Source of the DNA: Lineus longissimus
Lineage: Eukaryota; Nemertea; Pilidiophora; Heteronemertea; Lineidae
Assembly: GCF_910592395.1 (NCBI RefSeq)
Contig: NC_088326.1
Coordinates: 9,307,001 to 9,367,000 of the forward strand
Reading direction: 5' to 3'
DNA length: 60,000 nucleotides
Under the pieces are notes generated by a model, which saw only the letters and a list, made by a program, of their open reading frames with translations, made no database searches and was not told the DNA's origin. This document shows positions 31,478-42,717 of this stretch, piece after piece (within the stretch, counting starts at the first letter, position 1; each line of letters begins with the position of its first letter). The position numbers were made by a program, and so were the translations under genes.

Positions 31478-32824
31478 CTACTGCTCTAAACTCAGGAAAT
31501 AGTTGTTAGCAGATGTGTGTGTAGTTTTGGTCTCCTGTTCTGACCTCCTCACACTGACAGGGCTGCCTCGAGCATCCATTATTATCTGTATTGTTGGTCT
31601 GCAAAAGAAACAGGGAATAACCAGAGTAGCAAATATTTGTACGGTACAAATTATTGGTGCAAATACTAGTAGTACAACTGTATTGATGCTTTCTCTTTTT
31701 CTGTATCTATTATCCTTAAAAATACATACTAGTAATGTCATTGGCATTACAATAGTTTTGTAATTGTTTTACCTAAAACTAATCCATTCCTCTTCCATTT
31801 GGAACTGTAGCCCCTCTGATGAGTCGAACTCTATCATGTCCTCTGACATCACGGTTGTCATCCATGACAAGCATTCCCTGTCATGACAAGACATTGGACG
31901 TCGACATTTGTAGCACTTCTGGCAATCAGACTCTGGTGACATGGTCCCATCATTGTCTGGATGCTCTGGAGATCCTCCCATAGGATTTTCATTGGAATCA
32001 TGAATCCTGTGTTTTTCATGTAACACCCCATGAAATACAGGGGATTCATGATCCAATGAGAATGAATCATGCATCTCGTGTTTTTCATGTAAGACAGCGT
32101 GAAATACAGGAGATTCATGATCCAATGAAAAAGGATCAACAGCATCACCCAGCAATGAGGGATCCATGCACTCAGAATCAGATTCCGCTACTGACATTAC
32201 CGGTATTATGTCGCAGCATGCAGGGCTTACGGATGGTACTGGTGGTGCATCAGGCCTAGGGGTACTTGTCCTTGGTGGCGGTGGAATCCCACGGTCAATC
32301 CCGATTGGTGCTGATGGTGGCAGTGTGGTGTCATCACTATGGACACTTGATGGTGGCAGTGTGGTGTCATCACTGTGGACACTTGATGGTGGCAGTGTGG
32401 TGTCATCACTGTGGACACTTGATGGTGGCAGTGTGGTGTCATCACTGTGGACACTTGATGGTGGCAGTGTGGTGTCATCACTATGGACACTTGATGGTGG
32501 CAGTGTGGTGTCATCACTGTGGACACTTGATGGTGGCAGTGTGGTGTCATCACTGTGGACACTTGATGGTGGCAGTGTGGTGTCATCACTGTGGACACTT
32601 GATGGTGGCAGTGTGGTGTCATCACTGTGGACACTTGATGGTGGCAGTGTGGTGTCATCACTGTGGACACTTGATGGTGGCAGTGTGGTGTCATCACTGT
32701 GGACACTTGATGGTGGCAGTGTGGTGTCATCACTATGGACACTTGATGGTGGCAGTGTGGTGTCATCACTATGGACACTTGATGGTGGCAGTGTGGTGTC
32801 ATCAATATGGACACTTGAGTCCAT
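31478..32824 (-). CDS. Two-exon gene with 14-unit coding minisatellite, function unknown
   Basis: Exon 1 (32,824-31,773) starts at an ATG just after an acceptor-like cttaattgcag. Exon 2 (31,598-31,478) follows a gtttcttttgcag acceptor in matching phase. The product is about 390 residues. Residues 3-171 are 14 near-identical repeats of SVHSDDTTLPPS. Next come a Pro-rich linker, an acidic segment, two copies of a 23-residue unit (FSLDHESPVFH, then VLHEKH), and a Cys/His cluster (CQKCYKCRRPMSCHDREC) that could bind zinc. I recognise no named family. The reading frame is intact through both repeat arrays, which favours a real gene. Confidence 0.65.
32314..32818 (-). repeat. 36-bp minisatellite, 14 units, coding
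   Basis: Fourteen head-to-tail 36-bp units run within exon 1. The only common variation is a synonymous-looking CTG/CTA alternation and one SVHI unit at the N-terminal end. The unit length is a multiple of three, so copy-number change keeps the frame. Confidence 0.95.
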
Positions 32825-33585
32825 CTTCTAGCCTGCAATTAAGATAAACGTGTTTAGTTCGTTGCAGCATTGGTGTTTGGAATGTTGCAATGTTCAATTA
32901 TTGCATGATTTAAAAAAAAGTCATGAAAGTGCAACTAAATCATAAGGCCCATGACTCCCAGGCCTACACTCCGGCAATGCAAATAAAACTAGGCCTAGGC
33001 CTACAGTTTAAAATTGACTTGGCCGTGGGACTTGGGGTCAATTTGATTGACAACCACTCAAAAAACCCCACCATAACCAAGCAAAATCATAGTGGGGTTG
33101 GGCAACACAAAGTCAGAGGCATCTCCTACATATTTCTGGCCCAAACTGATGTAAGGCCTAGCCAGCCTAGAATAGAAACAACTACAGAGGCCTTCTACAA
33201 TTGAATTCATCATGTCCATGTCACAATCCAGCCTCCTCCTCACATGGCCCAAACATCATCAGACTGTTTTATTGCCCTCATTATTTAATTGTTCAATTAT
33301 CATCACTTATCATGTTCACTGACATGAAACCCATTAATTCCCCTACTTACTGTGGCAAGACTAGCCCAACACCACTTGCACAATAGTTATTTGGATCAAT
33401 TTCAGCGATAGCTATTGTTCAGTACTCTACTACACACACTGTGTATGCAGGTTGCTGACCTCTACCTGTCTCACTCTGCATCACTTCATCTGGTTCTGCT
33501 ACTAGTGCTATAAGAGACTTTATTATTATTATTTATTTTAAAATGAGCTGTCGATTTAATTTCTAATACGAGTGATTTACAAGTA
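32825..33585. other. Non-genic spacer with TAGGCCTA-rich patch
   Basis: About 760 bp, partly rich in AGGCCTA words, with no supported gene. Confidence 0.4.
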
Positions 33586-33873
33586 TTAACTGCTGGTGGA
33601 AGGCTCATTTTCTGGGGTTGGTGGAGGGGTATTAAGGGTAGTCACTTTTGTCCCTTTTCGTTCTGCACTTTTGTTTTTACGCTAACTCTTGCTTTGCTGT
33701 CTTTTTTCACGATTTGTCAGACTAGTATCGCCTATATGTTTTCTCTTCTTGGATTTCACATCATCCTGGTATTTCTCCTTCTTCTTTGCAAGGTATGCTT
33801 GCCGTTTCTCAGGGTCTTCATTGCGTCTTTTTCTGAATGCTCGCTGCCTTTCTTTATTTGATTTAGGAGGCAT
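33586..33873 (-). pseudogene. Basic N-terminal exon (KERQRAFRKRRNEDPEK type) with a nonsense codon
   Basis: From an ATG at 33,873 the frame encodes PPKSNKERQRAFRKRRNED, AYLAKKKEKY and NREKRQQSKS, then an in-frame TAG (33,682-33,684). It continues as RKNKSAERKG and TPPPTPENEPS to a stop at 33,586-33,588. This matches the start of a repeat-expanded invertebrate family in which a Trp normally sits where the TAG is, so a TGG-to-TAG change is likely. The remainder of the family protein is not present here. Function unknown. Confidence 0.55.
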
Positions 33874-34249
33874 CCTGATGCTTATTCTGAAATCAAGGAC
33901 AATACTAAAATATGTGTGACAAGTTGTCCTCATTTGATGTAAAGGAGATAGCACTTTTTGTTTTTTTTTGTTTTAGCCACCTGGCGACCAAACAAAGAAT
34001 CGAACCAAACCGGAATTTGGTCTTTATAAGGTCTCATTTCATACCTGGGTACCTATACAAAGTTTCAAGTCATGGCTCCATGCAGACGACGGTGACGTCT
34101 CTGCGCCAATGCAAAAGCTAGTCCACTGCCTGGGAGGTGAGCTTAAATTAAGTTAAAAGCAGCTGAACACAATGCATTTCCTTATCAACCACTGGATAAT
34201 ATAACATTTACCTAAACCTTTTGCCTGAATGGTGGAAACAGCCGAGTCC
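33874..34249. other. Non-genic spacer
   Basis: No supported gene or repeat in about 375 bp. Confidence 0.35.
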
Positions 34250-34871
34250 GTCATTGGTGTTATCTATGGTCATTGGTGTAACGCTGTCCTGGCTGTACCT
34301 CGTTACACCAATGACCTGTTACACCAATGACAAAACAGACAAAAATAATGAATGCTCCCCCCAACATTGGCCAACAGCTCCCACCTCCTGCTTGTGGAAG
34401 GAGTAAGTAGATCAAACAAATCTGTGCCTGAACTGGACTAATCCTCTTACTGCTCGGCCTCATCACCACATTACACCACTGACACAGAATTAAGGCACGC
34501 CCCTAAAGTTGCAACATTCTATGATTATTTGATGAAAAACTACTCACCAAGTTCAAAATGACCTCCACTTCTAAAATGTGTGTTATGAGTGCTGTCATCT
34601 AGTGTTGAAAATTCTAAATAAGGGCATTAATTTTTTTGTTCCCCCCAAAATTTGTTCCATGTTACACCAATGACACAAAAACAATGGACAAAATATCAGG
34701 ACTGCAAGTAAATATTTTAATGAAACGAATTCAGCTAATGTATATCATGGTGAAAATCAATGATTATGTACATTTCTGAGGACAAATAATATATGATTTT
34801 GTCACATCCTGATCATGTCCTTGGGGTGATTACATAAGTGATATGGCATTGGGACATGTTACACCAATGAC
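34250..34871. repeat. Array of seven GTTACACCAATGAC motifs
   Basis: The 14-mer or a one- to three-mismatch form occurs at 34,250 (inverted, partial), 34,269 (inverted), 34,302, 34,318, 34,470, 34,661 and 34,858. No coding sequence lies among the copies. Iterated short motifs with mixed orientation are typical of transposase-binding subterminal repeats or of transcription-factor clusters. Confidence 0.75.
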
Positions 34872-34896
34872 ATTTCAGCCTTATTTCATCATTTTT

Positions 34897-34947
34897 AGCT
34901 CACCTCTTAGCAGAGGTGAGCTTATCCCATACCGTGGCGTCCGTCGT

Positions 34948-34991
<44 letters not shown>

Positions 34992-36056
34992 CGTCGTCGT
35001 CGTCCGTCGTCGTCCGTCGTCCGTTAGCAGGGCACGTTTCGTAACTGTTAGAGCTATTGAGTTGAAACTTGGTACACATGTACCCTTATGTAATGACACC
35101 TGGGAGACCAAGTTTCGGTCCGATTCGTTTCATGGTTTGGCCACCAGGGGGCCAAACGTTAAAAGTGAAAATATGCAATATCTCCCTTAATAGTAGTCGG
35201 GAAATTTTGAAAAAAATATGGTAGGTACTTCTAGCAAAGGTGCATCATATATCCTCCGGGTTTTTGATTTGACCTCCTTTTCAAGGTTACAGAGGTCAAA
35301 TGGTGTAAATTGGCCGTTAAGATGTAACGATGGCACGTTTCTCAACTGCAATGACTATTGATACCAAATTTGGTACACATTTACCCCTTAGTCAGGTGAT
35401 CTCAGGGATCGAAGTTTGGTCCAATATGATTCACCACTTGACCACCAGGGGGCAAAATCCAAAAACCTTAAAAATGTGATTATTCCTTAACTTCTTGCCC
35501 GATTGCCACCAATTTGATATCATGGGTACATCTAACCACCATACAGTATATGTCACACAGGTTTTTAATTTGACCTTCTTGTCAAGGTCACAGAGGTCAA
35601 ATGGCGTAAATTCGCCGTCAGGCCGTAACTATGGCACGTTTCTTAACTGCAATGACTATTGATCACAAATTAAGTACACATGTACCCCTTGGTCAGGTGA
35701 TCTCAGGTACCGAAGTTTGGTGCGATCTGATTTGCCGTTTGGCCTCCAGGGAGGGGGCCAAATCCTAAATTCTTCAAAATGCCATTATTCCTAGTAATGA
35801 CTTGCCCGATTGGCACCAATTTTATATCATAGGTACATCTAATTCTAACAACCATTCAATGTGTCACCCGGGTCTTCTTTGATTTGACCTACTTTTCAAG
35901 GTCACAGAGGTCGAATGTACTGTAAATTGGCCATTTTGGGGAAATTGTAATTGCTTGGACCTACATCAAACCTAACACTACATGACACAAGACCATGCTC
36001 TTTATCCATCTTTCCTCCACATGAGGTGAGCACAATGGCCCTGGCCATTTCATTTT
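34897..36056 (+). repeat. Repeat family A, copy 3 (full-length, about three units)
   Basis: The copy begins with a palindrome, AGCTCACCTCT and AGAGGTGAGCT, and continues through CCATACCGTGGCGTCC, a (GTC)n run, and unit markers near 35,033, 35,332 and 35,632 (299-300 bp apart). It ends with GGTGAGCACAATGGCCC. This is the clearest complete copy. Confidence 0.85.
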
Positions 36057-36432
36057 CCTTAAAACATGAATCAAATATGATGGATCATTTTTTATAGAAA
36101 GATTTATTTGACTGGCATATATTTCAGTGACATATCACAGTCAAATATGTGATATAACAAACAAAAAAGAAGTAGGACTTAAAAGTGGCACTTTCTGGAG
36201 ATTGACTCATTCATTCTATGCATTTGAAATACTATACATGGCGTATACAGCAACTGAAATATACAATACAATAGCAGGTGACTCATATTATTTGATGTAG
36301 ATTTAGAGAAGTCTCCGCCATAAAATTGGGGGGGGGGGCCGGGAGCGTCTTCAAACATTTCGAAAACTTTTTTCAGAAGTGATCTGTGATAAAGATCCCT
36401 CTCACTGCATTGGAAAGGAGAAAGGTATGTAC

Positions 36433-38002
36433 CTTTAATTGTTGCTGTGGTCACTGTACAGCAAGACTGACTAGTGTTGTTTGGCACGCCACCCATTGAC
36501 TCATTGAAGAAACTGAATGTTGGTTTCTGATCACTGACACTGGGGATAACTTGACTTGGCTGGAACCCGGACTGGAAATCTGTGAAGTCAATAGTTCCTG
36601 AAAATGGAATGAACACATTTGTTACTGTTTGGTGGAAGAATAATTCACTTTTTTAGACAGTGTAGTATAGGCCTATACACCTTACATAAACTTCACATTG
36701 TTAATTAACTGTTAATTGCTAATTATTGAAGAGGTAAAAGCCAGTGTACATAGTTTATATTAGTTGTGATCAAAAGATACCCAACACTAAAAGTGTTTTC
36801 ATCTTATTAGCCTATTTACTATGGGGTTGTCTACTAGTCATTATTATGTTGTGATGTGCATATATACATATCTCATCAATTTATGCTTTAAATATACTTC
36901 ATATTCAGAATGATACATTATTTGGTATGTTTTATTCTTTGTTCTAGAATAGTTCATTCTGGCAAAAAATGTATCATTGGATTCAACAGCATTATTGGGA
37001 TAAATTCCCTTTTCCAGATTTCCCTCCCACTTCAATTTTTTTGGCTTGATTGGCATTCCATAGATTGATGAGTCAGAGGTCACTGAGCATGCTCAACACA
37101 AATTCAACATGGCAGCTTCCTAGCATCACTGAACAAATTCAGTGACTCTTTTTTAACTTCGATTCTTCAGGAAAGTATTGTTGCACACCCAGGATTTTTT
37201 GGTTAGTGACTCTCCTTATTATTTCAAAGTGTAGTATATCATAAAGATGTGTACTGTCATCATCTTGGAAATGAGGAGAATACAATTTTCTGGTGGCAAA
37301 GATTCTCAGATCAGTGCGCACATGACATGACATGTGTTGCATGTACATTGGCATTTGGCCAATTATACAAATAAGTATAATGGCCGACGAAAGAATTTTA
37401 AAGCTAGCAGACGATGCTTTTTGCACCCTCTCTCACATCAAATTTTCATTGGCCCAAGTGATAAAACATGAGAATTACAACTCACATGGGATTTACCTAC
37501 CTAAATCTTGATGAAAAGTGTCCTCTTGTTGGGTAAATGAAGATAGCTCTGGTGTTTTGATGACACTGATAGAAGAAGGTGGCTGGCCCATGGCTGACTC
37601 AAAACCACCCTCAATCCCGCGGAAACTGGCGTCCTGCTCAAACCGGGCCATGATGCGTTCAGTGACCGGGTCTGCAGGGCGGCATCTCCCTCCTCCTCCA
37701 GTTCCACCTGCATGAAACCGCCGCTCGGCAAACTCCTTCCTGGCCTTGGAAAGGAACTGCCTCCATTTATCTTTCATTGCAGCAGTCTTTCTGACAGCTA
37801 CCCCCAGTGCATTAATCTTGACTGTAATGTCCTCCCAAACAGAATTCTTAAGATTATTTGTAACGTCACTCCCCTTAAATTTGCCCCTGATAACCCCCAA
37901 CTCAGACAAAACAAGATCAACCAACAAATGCTGCTCACTTTACGACCAATTACTCCCTCTAACTTTCTTCTCATCACTTTTCTCTGCTGCCATTTCTGCC
38001 AT
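36433..38002 (-). pseudogene. Myb/SANT-like DNA-binding gene with an early stop codon
   Basis: Exon 1 (38,002-37,501) starts at an ATG. It encodes a Myb/SANT-like trihelix (NW, then SVWEDITVKINALGVAVR, MKDKWRQFLSKARKEF), a family often partnered with PIF/Harbinger transposases or domesticated from them. An in-frame TAA at 37,940-37,942 falls just after the first conserved Trp, early in the domain, so only 20 residues would be made from the first ATG. Exon 1 ends at a donor (TTTAG then GTAGGT) and joins in phase to exon 2 (36,597 to about 36,433, acceptor cattttcag), which encodes TIDFTDFQSGFQPSQ and more. Later exons are not found. An internal restart downstream of the TAA would lack the first helix. 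Confidence 0.65.
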
Positions 38003-38214
38003 TTTGAACAGGATGTGGCCAATTAGGGTGTGGCATTTTGGGTAATGTCCTTGGCAACTAACATGAAAAATATTTAACATCATGTTAGCTAACATGATGG
38101 CTAACGTGACTTTGAACAACTCAATTTTAACGTTATGTTAGTTAACATGACATTTTTAGGTTTAACGTGAAATGTTAAGATAACGGCATGTTAAGTCAGG
38201 CAATTTTGAACAAC
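38003..38214. repeat. Inverted TTAACATG-type word cluster
   Basis: Short inverted words (catgttagctaacatg, gttagttaacatgac, aacgtgaaatgttaa) recur over about 170 bp. This is a small foldback remnant without coding content. Confidence 0.45.
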
Positions 38215-38532
38215 CGGGCCCTGGTGGCCAAACCATGAATCGAATCGGACCGAAACTTGGTCCCCAAGGTGCCACTACATAATGGTACATGTGTACCAAG
38301 TTTCAGCTTAATAGCTCTAACAGTTACGAAACGTGCTGTTGACGGACGACGGACGACGACGACGACGGACGACAACGATGACGACGACGGACGACGAACG
38401 CCACGGTATGGGATAAGCTCACGTCTGCTGAGAGGTGAGCTAAAAAGTTTCAAGTTCATAACTTCAGTTGTTAAGAAACTTGCTGTAGTTTACACTCTAA
38501 CGGCCAATTTACGCCATATGACCTCTGTGACC
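38215..38532 (-). repeat. Repeat family A, copy 4 (reverse orientation, truncated)
   Basis: It shows the reverse complement of the family A start: a GAC microsatellite, CGCCACGGTATGGG and GAGGTGAGCT near 38,450. A fragment of an internal unit (38,470-38,532) lies next to the outer end, so the copy is rearranged. Confidence 0.75.
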
Positions 38533-39299
38533 ATGAAAATGATTTCATTTTGGTGCGTAAAGGCCTACGTCACTTCGTCAGTGATTTCACAAAGTGACCA
38601 ATCAGCAAATTTTTCATTTTGAGAAAACTCACTTTGAATATCACCGAGATAATTGATGCGAAACTAGACAAGACATGGCTAGTAGAATCCGAGGACATTT
38701 TAAACATCTACACCGGTCTCATTTTAAAATTCCCCATTGGTAAGATGGTCCAGGCCCAAAACAGTTGCTAACTCAACTGCTCTTTTAATTTTGATGTACC
38801 GTTGATCTCCTAGATGTTTATGACATTGGTGAGTGGTTGAATTTTCCATGCCATGGGCATGATGGGGGGATGTTTCCATGTTTTGTGATGCCTGTATGTA
38901 TGATGTACATGTATATACCATGTTGTAACCGGATGTGGGTGGGGTGTTCGAGGATAAATGTATATATATTGACATTGTGCCTCGCTGTGTTAGTTCTTCG
39001 TCCCCGATTTTGAGTCATTGGATTGATTGTGGCATGACACCAGAGGATGCAATGGATAGTGAATGTGAGCATCAGGGGACTGTGCTCATGACAATAGTAT
39101 TGGCATTTAATACACGTATTGGGTACTTACGCAACATTTCAAAATCACCATCATCTATCTCTTCTTGCCACGTGGATGATGCACTGGCACAAGCTCCGAT
39201 AATTTGGAATTATCAAATGCAAACAAATTCAAGTTGTGCTGACGCTATTTTGGTCTGACCTGTTTGATTCAACCTGGTTGAAGCCAGGGTACTGGTACC
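38533..39299. other. Non-genic stretch
   Basis: I see no supported coding or structural feature. Confidence 0.35.
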
Positions 39300-39836
39300 C
39301 TAGATAACAACTCTTGATATACAAGTGAGTGAACAAAACTGAAAGAAATTCACCTGAACACTTGATACTGTCATGACTGTTGAGGACTTGGGAGGGAAAA
39401 GTTGGGAAGTTGAAGAAGATTGAGATGAAGTATATGATGTTCCTGCTGAGTCATTAGATCCAATGTTCATACCTGAGGAGATCATCAAATTAGAATCTGA
39501 AAAGAGAAGAATTATGGCATATAGAATTATGGAACATTTGAAAGCCCAGTATCATAAAGAAGAAGAAGGAAAACCTGAACATCGTGCAATCTGTAGCACG
39601 ACATCATCTTTCATTAATTTGTCTCCAACGGTAAAAGATTTTAAAAGATAAATTGACTTCTCTTTTTGTACAATATTTTTTAAATGATCAGTTATAGGAA
39701 TTGACAGGTTACCTGTTGCCTTTGTCTGGACTGTTGAGGAGTTGGGAGGAATAAGTTGGTGAGTTGAAGAAGTTCCAGATGATGTTGCTGCTGAGTCATT
39801 ATACCCTAAGTACAGTGATCCGGCAGACATGACCAC
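39300..39836 (-). other. Two paralogous short exon-like segments
   Basis: Segment 1 (about 39,836-39,700) encodes YNDSAATSSGTSSTHQL then PPNSSTVQT. Segment 2 (about 39,488-39,350) encodes SNDSAGTSYTSSQSSSTSQL then PPKSSTVMT. Each is followed by a donor-like GT (GTAACC and GTGAAT). The similarity extends over about 35 codons and looks like an old exon duplication in an unidentified minus-strand gene. The family is not recognised, and the rest of the gene is not visible. Confidence 0.35.
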
Positions 39837-39989
39837 GAAAATGATTCAAAAATCCTTTCAAATTAATCCAAAGGCATCACAAACACAAGTGCGGTTCATA
39901 ACTATGCAGACCTTATTTTGAGAGAAATTGGCGAAAGATGCATGAAACATTTATCGCATGACCTGAGCGTGCAATACGGCCATTCAATA

Positions 39990-40035
39990 AAAATATCTTA
40001 TTGCACAAGAAATTATCTCGATCATTCTTGTGCAA
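39990..40035. repeat. Hairpin with ATTGCACAAGAAT-type arms
   Basis: ATTGCACAAGAAAT and ATTCTTGTGCAAT form an inverted pair separated by about 10 bp. Related TATTGCACAA words cluster near 49.0-49.2 kb. Confidence 0.5.
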
Positions 40036-40077
40036 TACGGACGTCACATTGTGGTGACTGTTGCCCGAACTTCCAAG

Positions 40078-40239
40078 ATGTCGCGAAGTTTACGACGATA
40101 TTTTCATGAGGCCGTGACACGTCATGAGAAAAGTTGGGGAATTTGGGTCGAAAAACACAGAAAATTGCTCTTTATTGGCATTTTCTTTGTATTTATGAAC
40201 ATATTTGTGGTATATGATAGAAAATACACTTGGGTCTGA
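40078..40239 (+). CDS. Candidate small single-pass membrane peptide, 53 codons
   Basis: An ATG in a reasonable context (ccaagATGTCG) opens a frame with a basic N-terminus (MSRSLRRYFHEAV), a charged amphipathic stretch and one hydrophobic segment (LLFIGIFFVFMNIFVVY), then a short tail and a stop. The arrangement fits a signal-anchor membrane peptide or the first exon of a type II membrane protein. No homology is recognised, and chance cannot be excluded at this length. Confidence 0.3.
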   Translation: MSRSLRRYFHEAVTRHEKSWGIWVEKHRKLLFIGIFFVFMNIFVVYDRKYTWV

Positions 40240-41314
40240 TCCGGCAGTCTCGAGCTTTCAGACTGAGAGCCGTAGAAAATCATCTCGTGCAATCTGGATA
40301 CTCGATCAGCCACTGGTGCAGTTTTATTATTGTATCAAACTTGGAGACTTCATTAAAAGACGTTTTAAAAGTCACACACAAATTGGGGGGTGGGGCCAAG
40401 TAGAATGTAACGGGTACGTCATCACAGCAGATTCTGACGTTACAACAAGTTGTTTGAACGCGAATTCCCCTGTACATTTTTGCATACAAAAGTTCTTTCC
40501 AGGTAGATTTGAAGCCTTTATCTCTCAGACATGGGCATTTCTTTTGGCTCAAATGATAAAGTGAAAACATAAACAATATGATTGGCGAAAAAAAGTCCAT
40601 ATGTCTTCATAAATGAGTGGTCATGTAATACATTGCATACAGTTCTAGGGACTGCCTGGGGTCATGAAAAATGTGATCCCCTCACTATCTATTCTCCTGC
40701 TAATTGTTGATACAGATGTATTTGTTACTGGAAAGCTCTCTACCTTCTGTCTCATGCTGATCCTATAACTGTGACCAGTCAACCCTGCATTATCTTCTTT
40801 ATCCTACATGTAATTGTAATATCACAACATCCTTGTAACATTATCATTTTCGGTGAAAATGTACAATTTATAAAGAACATATAAAATGAAATAACAAAAC
40901 TTAGAATTTAAAGCAAAACATCAAAGAAACATCAACCATGATCACTTATTACCATGCGCAAGTGTAACGGCTGTACCAACATCCACGCCACTGAACTGAA
41001 AATACTGGTCTTACCGTCTGTGTTGTGAACAAGAGGATTCGAGGAGACCAGCGGTACTTAGGGCCGGCCCAATACTCAAAACAGTCTAAAATACGATGAC
41101 GCCTCAAACGAAATTCTCCTAGTATACTCCGCTCTAAACACCACACTCCTAGCGGCCGTAAACTAAACTAAAGAACCACAGGCTTATGCACAAACAGAAA
41201 CTAAAGAACCACAGGCGTATGCACATTGTCAAACAGTTCACTATTAACAGAACAACTGGTCAGCCGTTTTGAAGAAGCTAAGAAAATATTTACAGAGACG
41301 AAATTAAGCAGTAT
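40240..41314. other. Non-genic stretch
   Basis: No gene or repeat I can support, apart from a short duplicated word (aaactaaagaaccacaggc) near 41,165-41,215. Confidence 0.35.
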
Positions 41315-41480
41315 GGACACTTTGACCTTTGTGACCTTGAAAAGTAGGTCAAATCAGAAACCTGTGGGATATGTGATACACATGTACCCTTACTAGAAAG
41401 TACACCCTGATTCGTACGAGGCCACGATTTGGTCTACGAGAAGTGGTCACCAGGTGGTACAAGTGTAAGAAGTTTAGAGT
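41315..41480 (-). repeat. Degenerate fragment of repeat family A
   Basis: The words gtgaccttgaaaagtaggtc and ggtcaccaggtgg are reverse-complement remnants of family A unit sequence; neither end of the element is present. Confidence 0.45.
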
Positions 41481-41682
41481 TCATCTGTAAGGAAACGAAC
41501 ACAAAGTCGCGACGAGGACGGACAACAAAGGCTATATCAATATCATAGACTAAGACTTAAAACACAAGACCCAAAAATAAAATGGAAGGCTGATAGTAGG
41601 CCATAGGGTAAAATAAACACTGTACTACAATTATTACAAGAGCCACAGCAGCGATTTTTACACATAACGGGCGAGAGGTATA

Positions 41683-42078
41683 CACAGGCAAAATTTCCTT
41701 ATTATCCAATGGACATCCATCTTATATAAATTTTATATCCAGATCAGGATATCCATATTGGATATAAATTTGGTAAAACATCCAGATTATATCCGCGGAC
41801 CGGATGTCCATTGGATATTCAATGCAAGACGTAACGCGACCGGGCGATGTCACGTCGCATCACGTCGTGACCGGGTCCGTTTGGATTATCCAATGGAAAT
41901 AAGACAACTTTTATATCCAATGGATATCGACTGGATATCCATTAGATATAACGCATCCGATATATTTTGGATATCCATTGGATATCCACTGGATATAAGG
42001 AAATTTTATATCCAATGGATATCCATTGGATATAAAATTTGCCTAATATCCATTGGATATAAGGAAATTTTCCCTGTG
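41683..42078. mobile_element. TA-flanked MITE built of TATCCAATGGATA palindromes
   Basis: Terminal inverted repeats CACAGGCAAAATTTCC (left) and its near-complement (right) are flanked by TA at 41,681-41,682 and 42,079-42,080. The inside consists largely of iterated TATCCAATGGATAT / ATATCCATTGGATA words, with a central non-repetitive GC-rich patch near 41,825-41,880. Size 396 bp and no coding capacity: a Tc1/mariner-class MITE by its target site. Confidence 0.75.
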
Positions 42079-42297
42079 TACATGTCCTTCTTTGCAGTTC
42101 AATGAATAGAAGTTTGTCACAACAGTCAACAGGCACTTTTAAATATTTTTTGCGCAACTTTTCTTTCGTCCTCATAGCTGTTTTGACTCAGTAATTACTG
42201 AAATATTCTGTATCTATATGCTTTATACCATAAAAAGGCAATTTCGGAAATAACTGACAATATCATTCATTGAGGAGAGAGATGATTTGCTCAGTGA

Positions 42298-42717
42298 TCA
42301 TTTTCGCCGTTCGGTAACGTACACGACGGTCAACTCGATTTTCGTGAAGTCGTGGATATAACTCGATTTTCGCGTAAGGTTCAGTCGTGGAAATAACCCC
42401 TGGAGAATCTGACGAAGGTTCTCCTTGATCTGTACTGCAAGCTGACTAAAAAACAAAGTTTTAGCATCTGAATGGGTCGAAGATGTAGGCCTGACCACTA
42501 CCTCCCTTTCAGGTTTCCACTCGTTGTATTTATTCAACCAGCCGATATAGTGTACAAGGACTTCTTTTTCGTTTCCAGAAAACCGTTCCTCTACAATACT
42601 TATGTCAAAATAGGATCGTGTTGACCACTTCTCGATATTCTTGCTCTTGAAACCGACGAGGGGAATATGATCGAAATTATACGTCACAGGTTTACGTTTA
42701 CGCAGAACAGGAGGCAT
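42298..42717 (-). CDS. Tudor-knot (chromo-barrel-like) domain protein exon
   Basis: The frame starts at an ATG two bases inside an exon (acceptor cccttcag). It encodes a basic leader, then YFDISIVEERFSGN and EVLVHYIGWLNKYNEWKP. This is the Tudor-knot/MRG-type barrel that binds methylated histone tails or nucleic acid, here with the aromatic residues of the pocket (Tyr, Trp, Trp). The C-terminal 50 residues look out of register with related proteins and cover an internal direct repeat (gaaaatcgagtt twice). The end may therefore be frameshifted or spliced earlier. Such single-domain proteins are repeat-expanded in invertebrates; function unknown. Confidence 0.55.
   Translation of the reverse strand: MPPVLRKRKPVTYNFDHIPLVGFKSKNIEKWSTRSYFDISIVEERFSGNEKEVLVHYIGWLNKYNEWKPEREVVVRPTSSTHSDAKTLFFSQLAVQIKENLRQILQGLFPRLNLTRKSSYIHDFTKIELTVVYVTERRK

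Noticed and set aside
32314-32818. CRISPR-like array
   Set aside because: The 36-bp units are directly adjacent with no unique spacers, and the genome is eukaryotic.
32166-32847. Alternative long frames through the minisatellite on both strands
   Set aside because: A 36-bp repeat without stops is open in several frames; only the minus-strand frame continues into a non-repetitive region with a Cys cluster and joins a second exon.
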